Assembly (NCBI GenBank): GCA_934691725.1
Contig: CAKUTF010000054.1
Location: forward strand, 1 to 14,973
DNA from: an uncultured Fibrobacter sp.
GTDB taxonomy: Bacteria; Fibrobacterota; Fibrobacteria; Fibrobacterales; Fibrobacteraceae
Direction of reading: 5' to 3'
Length of the DNA stretch: 14,973 nucleotides
The notes beneath the pieces were generated by a model. That model was not told where the DNA came from and searched no databases. It saw only the letters and a program-made list of their open reading frames with translations. The position numbers and the translations under genes were made by a program. Shown here in pieces: positions 14,157 through 14,973 of the stretch. Positions within the stretch are counted from its first letter, which is position 1. Each line of letters opens with the position of its first letter.

Positions 14157-14870
14157 TTAATAGAGAGTATTCTTGACGCAGCGAATACTTGCATAGCGAA
14201 AAGAAACAAAGTATCCCATACTGTAAGCGATACCGAAATAATACGTTGCCAGTAAACTTTCAGCGGTAGATGTCCAGTAATCTCGGCCTGTTAAATATTT
14301 CGTCTGATTTGCATCGTTACTCGTGTCTATTTCCGACAACGAATTAAAACCACAGTCATCCGTACCGGGACCAAGGCGCTGATTTTCAAAACCAAACATT
14401 TCGGTACTTCTTAAGCGATCTCCTTGTCCCCCAACGCTATTTGCCAAAATAGTCCAATCCACTACAGAAGGTACATGCCAGCCGGCTGGGCAGATGGTAT
14501 CGGTCAATGCCCTGTCCAAAATTCCGGAGGTTTCTCCATCCCGATACAAACTATAAAGTCGGCCAAATGTGTCACACGATCCTTCAATTCCCTCTTCATT
14601 ACACCTATTGTAGGGCGCATCAAATTTCAGGTTTTCCGCCATCCAGACCTGGTTCCCGATGGTCACGTACTTGTATTCCTGTCCGTCTCGGGTGTCCGTA
14701 AATGTTCCGCGGTTCGGTTCGCCATAGGCGTTCAGGCCGTCTGCCGGGCAGACGACAGCCGCATCGAAGGTGTCTTCCGGTTCCGCCGAGGAGCTGTTCT
14801 CCGAGCAGGCGGAAAACAGAAACGCAGCAAAAGTCATGCAGGCTAGAGAACGAATCGTCAATTTTTTCAT
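14157..14870 (-). CDS. FISUMP-domain lipoprotein, 237 aa
   Basis: The signal peptide ends in LFSAC (Cys22), a slightly non-canonical lipobox with Phe at -3, and is followed by a Ser linker. The FISUMP domain starts around residue 54 with RGTFTDTRDGQEYKYVTIG and VWMAENLKF, followed by GRLYSLYRDGE, TICPAGWHVPSVVDW, GTDDCGFNSLSE and YWTSTAES, and ends in SIRCVKN. All landmarks of the domain are present, so this copy looks complete. AGGGA lies about seven bases before the ATG. It is the first gene of the minus-strand cluster and faces away from whatever begins at the right edge. Function of the domain is unknown; an envelope location is inferred. Confidence 0.92.
   Translation of the reverse strand: MKKLTIRSLACMTFAAFLFSACSENSSSAEPEDTFDAAVVCPADGLNAYGEPNRGTFTDTRDGQEYKYVTIGNQVWMAENLKFDAPYNRCNEEGIEGSCDTFGRLYSLYRDGETSGILDRALTDTICPAGWHVPSVVDWTILANSVGGQGDRLRSTEMFGFENQRLGPGTDDCGFNSLSEIDTSNDANQTKYLTGRDYWTSTAESLLATYYFGIAYSMGYFVSFRYASIRCVKNTLY
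14631..14760 (-). repeat. FISUMP coding repeat, copy B
   Basis: Matches copy A at 13221-13350 (same strand, offset 1410 bp) with 12 mismatches and no gaps in 130 bp. Most differences are at third codon positions, consistent with selection or gene conversion on the domain entry segment. Confidence 0.85.
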
Positions 14871-14919
14871 TTTTTTCCCTTTGTTAGTGGCGGATTTAAG
14901 AACTTGTTTTCATAGCGAG

Positions 14920-14925
14920 AATATA
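14920..14925 (-). promoter_or_regulatory. Candidate -10 of the FISUMP/LolA-like cluster
   Basis: On the minus strand TATATT lies 50 bases before the start codon of the first gene. No good -35 hexamer is seen, as is usual for this lineage. The same AT-rich block carries TATAAT on the plus strand at 14927-14932, so it may be a divergent promoter. Confidence 0.35.
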
Positions 14926-14938
14926 CTATAATAACGTC

Positions 14939-14973
14939 ATGAAAGAAGCAAGGCAGAGGCGCAAGCCGTACCC
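14939..14973 (+). CDS. Possible start of a right-truncated gene
   Basis: ATG at 14939 opens a frame MKEARQRRKPY that runs off the window. It is the only ATG after an in-frame stop at 14897. TATAAT seven bases upstream, with no Shine-Dalgarno, would imply a nearly leaderless message. Too short to judge coding potential or family. Confidence 0.2.
   Translation, partial: MKEARQRRKPY

Noticed and set aside
1..14973. CRISPR array, tRNA, rRNA or insertion sequence
   Set aside because: No regularly spaced repeats, cloverleaf, rRNA segments or transposase were seen.

Overview
The window most likely comes from a Fibrobacter-type genome (phylum Fibrobacterota). Three things point there. Two lipoproteins carry the FISUMP domain (Fibrobacter succinogenes major paralogous domain). 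A secreted beta-helix protein ends in a type IX secretion (T9SS) C-terminal sorting domain. A lipoprotein has the long serine linker that is common in this lineage. Strong coding bias at moderately high GC produces many long antisense shadow frames, which are not genes.

Positions 1-3454 are the right end of an integrated mobile element (prophage or related integrative element). Eleven tightly packed plus-strand genes, mostly joined by ATGA/GTGA overlaps, run from a left-truncated Arg-rich frame through small accessory proteins (one DUF1653, one small membrane protein, two Cys-pair proteins) to an excisionase-like HTH protein and a tyrosine recombinase. No virion genes are visible. The 3455-3633 gap holds direct repeats and an inverted repeat and is the natural place to look for the attachment site.

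Positions 3634-7124 are chromosomal metabolism. An aspartoacylase (N-acetyl-aspartate deacylase family), an unrecognised acidic protein and a HAD-superfamily hydrolase form a plus-strand cluster. Ornithine carbamoyltransferase (argF) follows with its own leader and a clear intrinsic terminator.

Positions 7263-11952 encode two envelope or secreted proteins, probably co-transcribed. The first is a 1024-residue protein (TTG start, signal peptide, two pectate-lyase-like beta-helix segments, an Ig/PKD-like domain, a DNRLRE/CBM96-like domain, T9SS tail). The second is a 535-residue Ser-rich lipoprotein. They could act on, bind or display extracellular polysaccharide; the substrate cannot be told from sequence.

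Positions 11953-12749 hold rpsD (ribosomal protein S4) alone, outside the usual alpha operon, with an FCB-like promoter element, a hairpin abutting its Shine-Dalgarno and a long perfect hairpin behind it.

Positions 12750-14870 are a minus-strand, visibly more AT-rich cluster: FISUMP lipoprotein, LolA-like periplasmic protein, FISUMP lipoprotein. The two FISUMP genes share a 130-bp block with 12 mismatches, while the rest of the genes have diverged. A divergent promoter region and perhaps the first codons of another plus-strand gene close the window.
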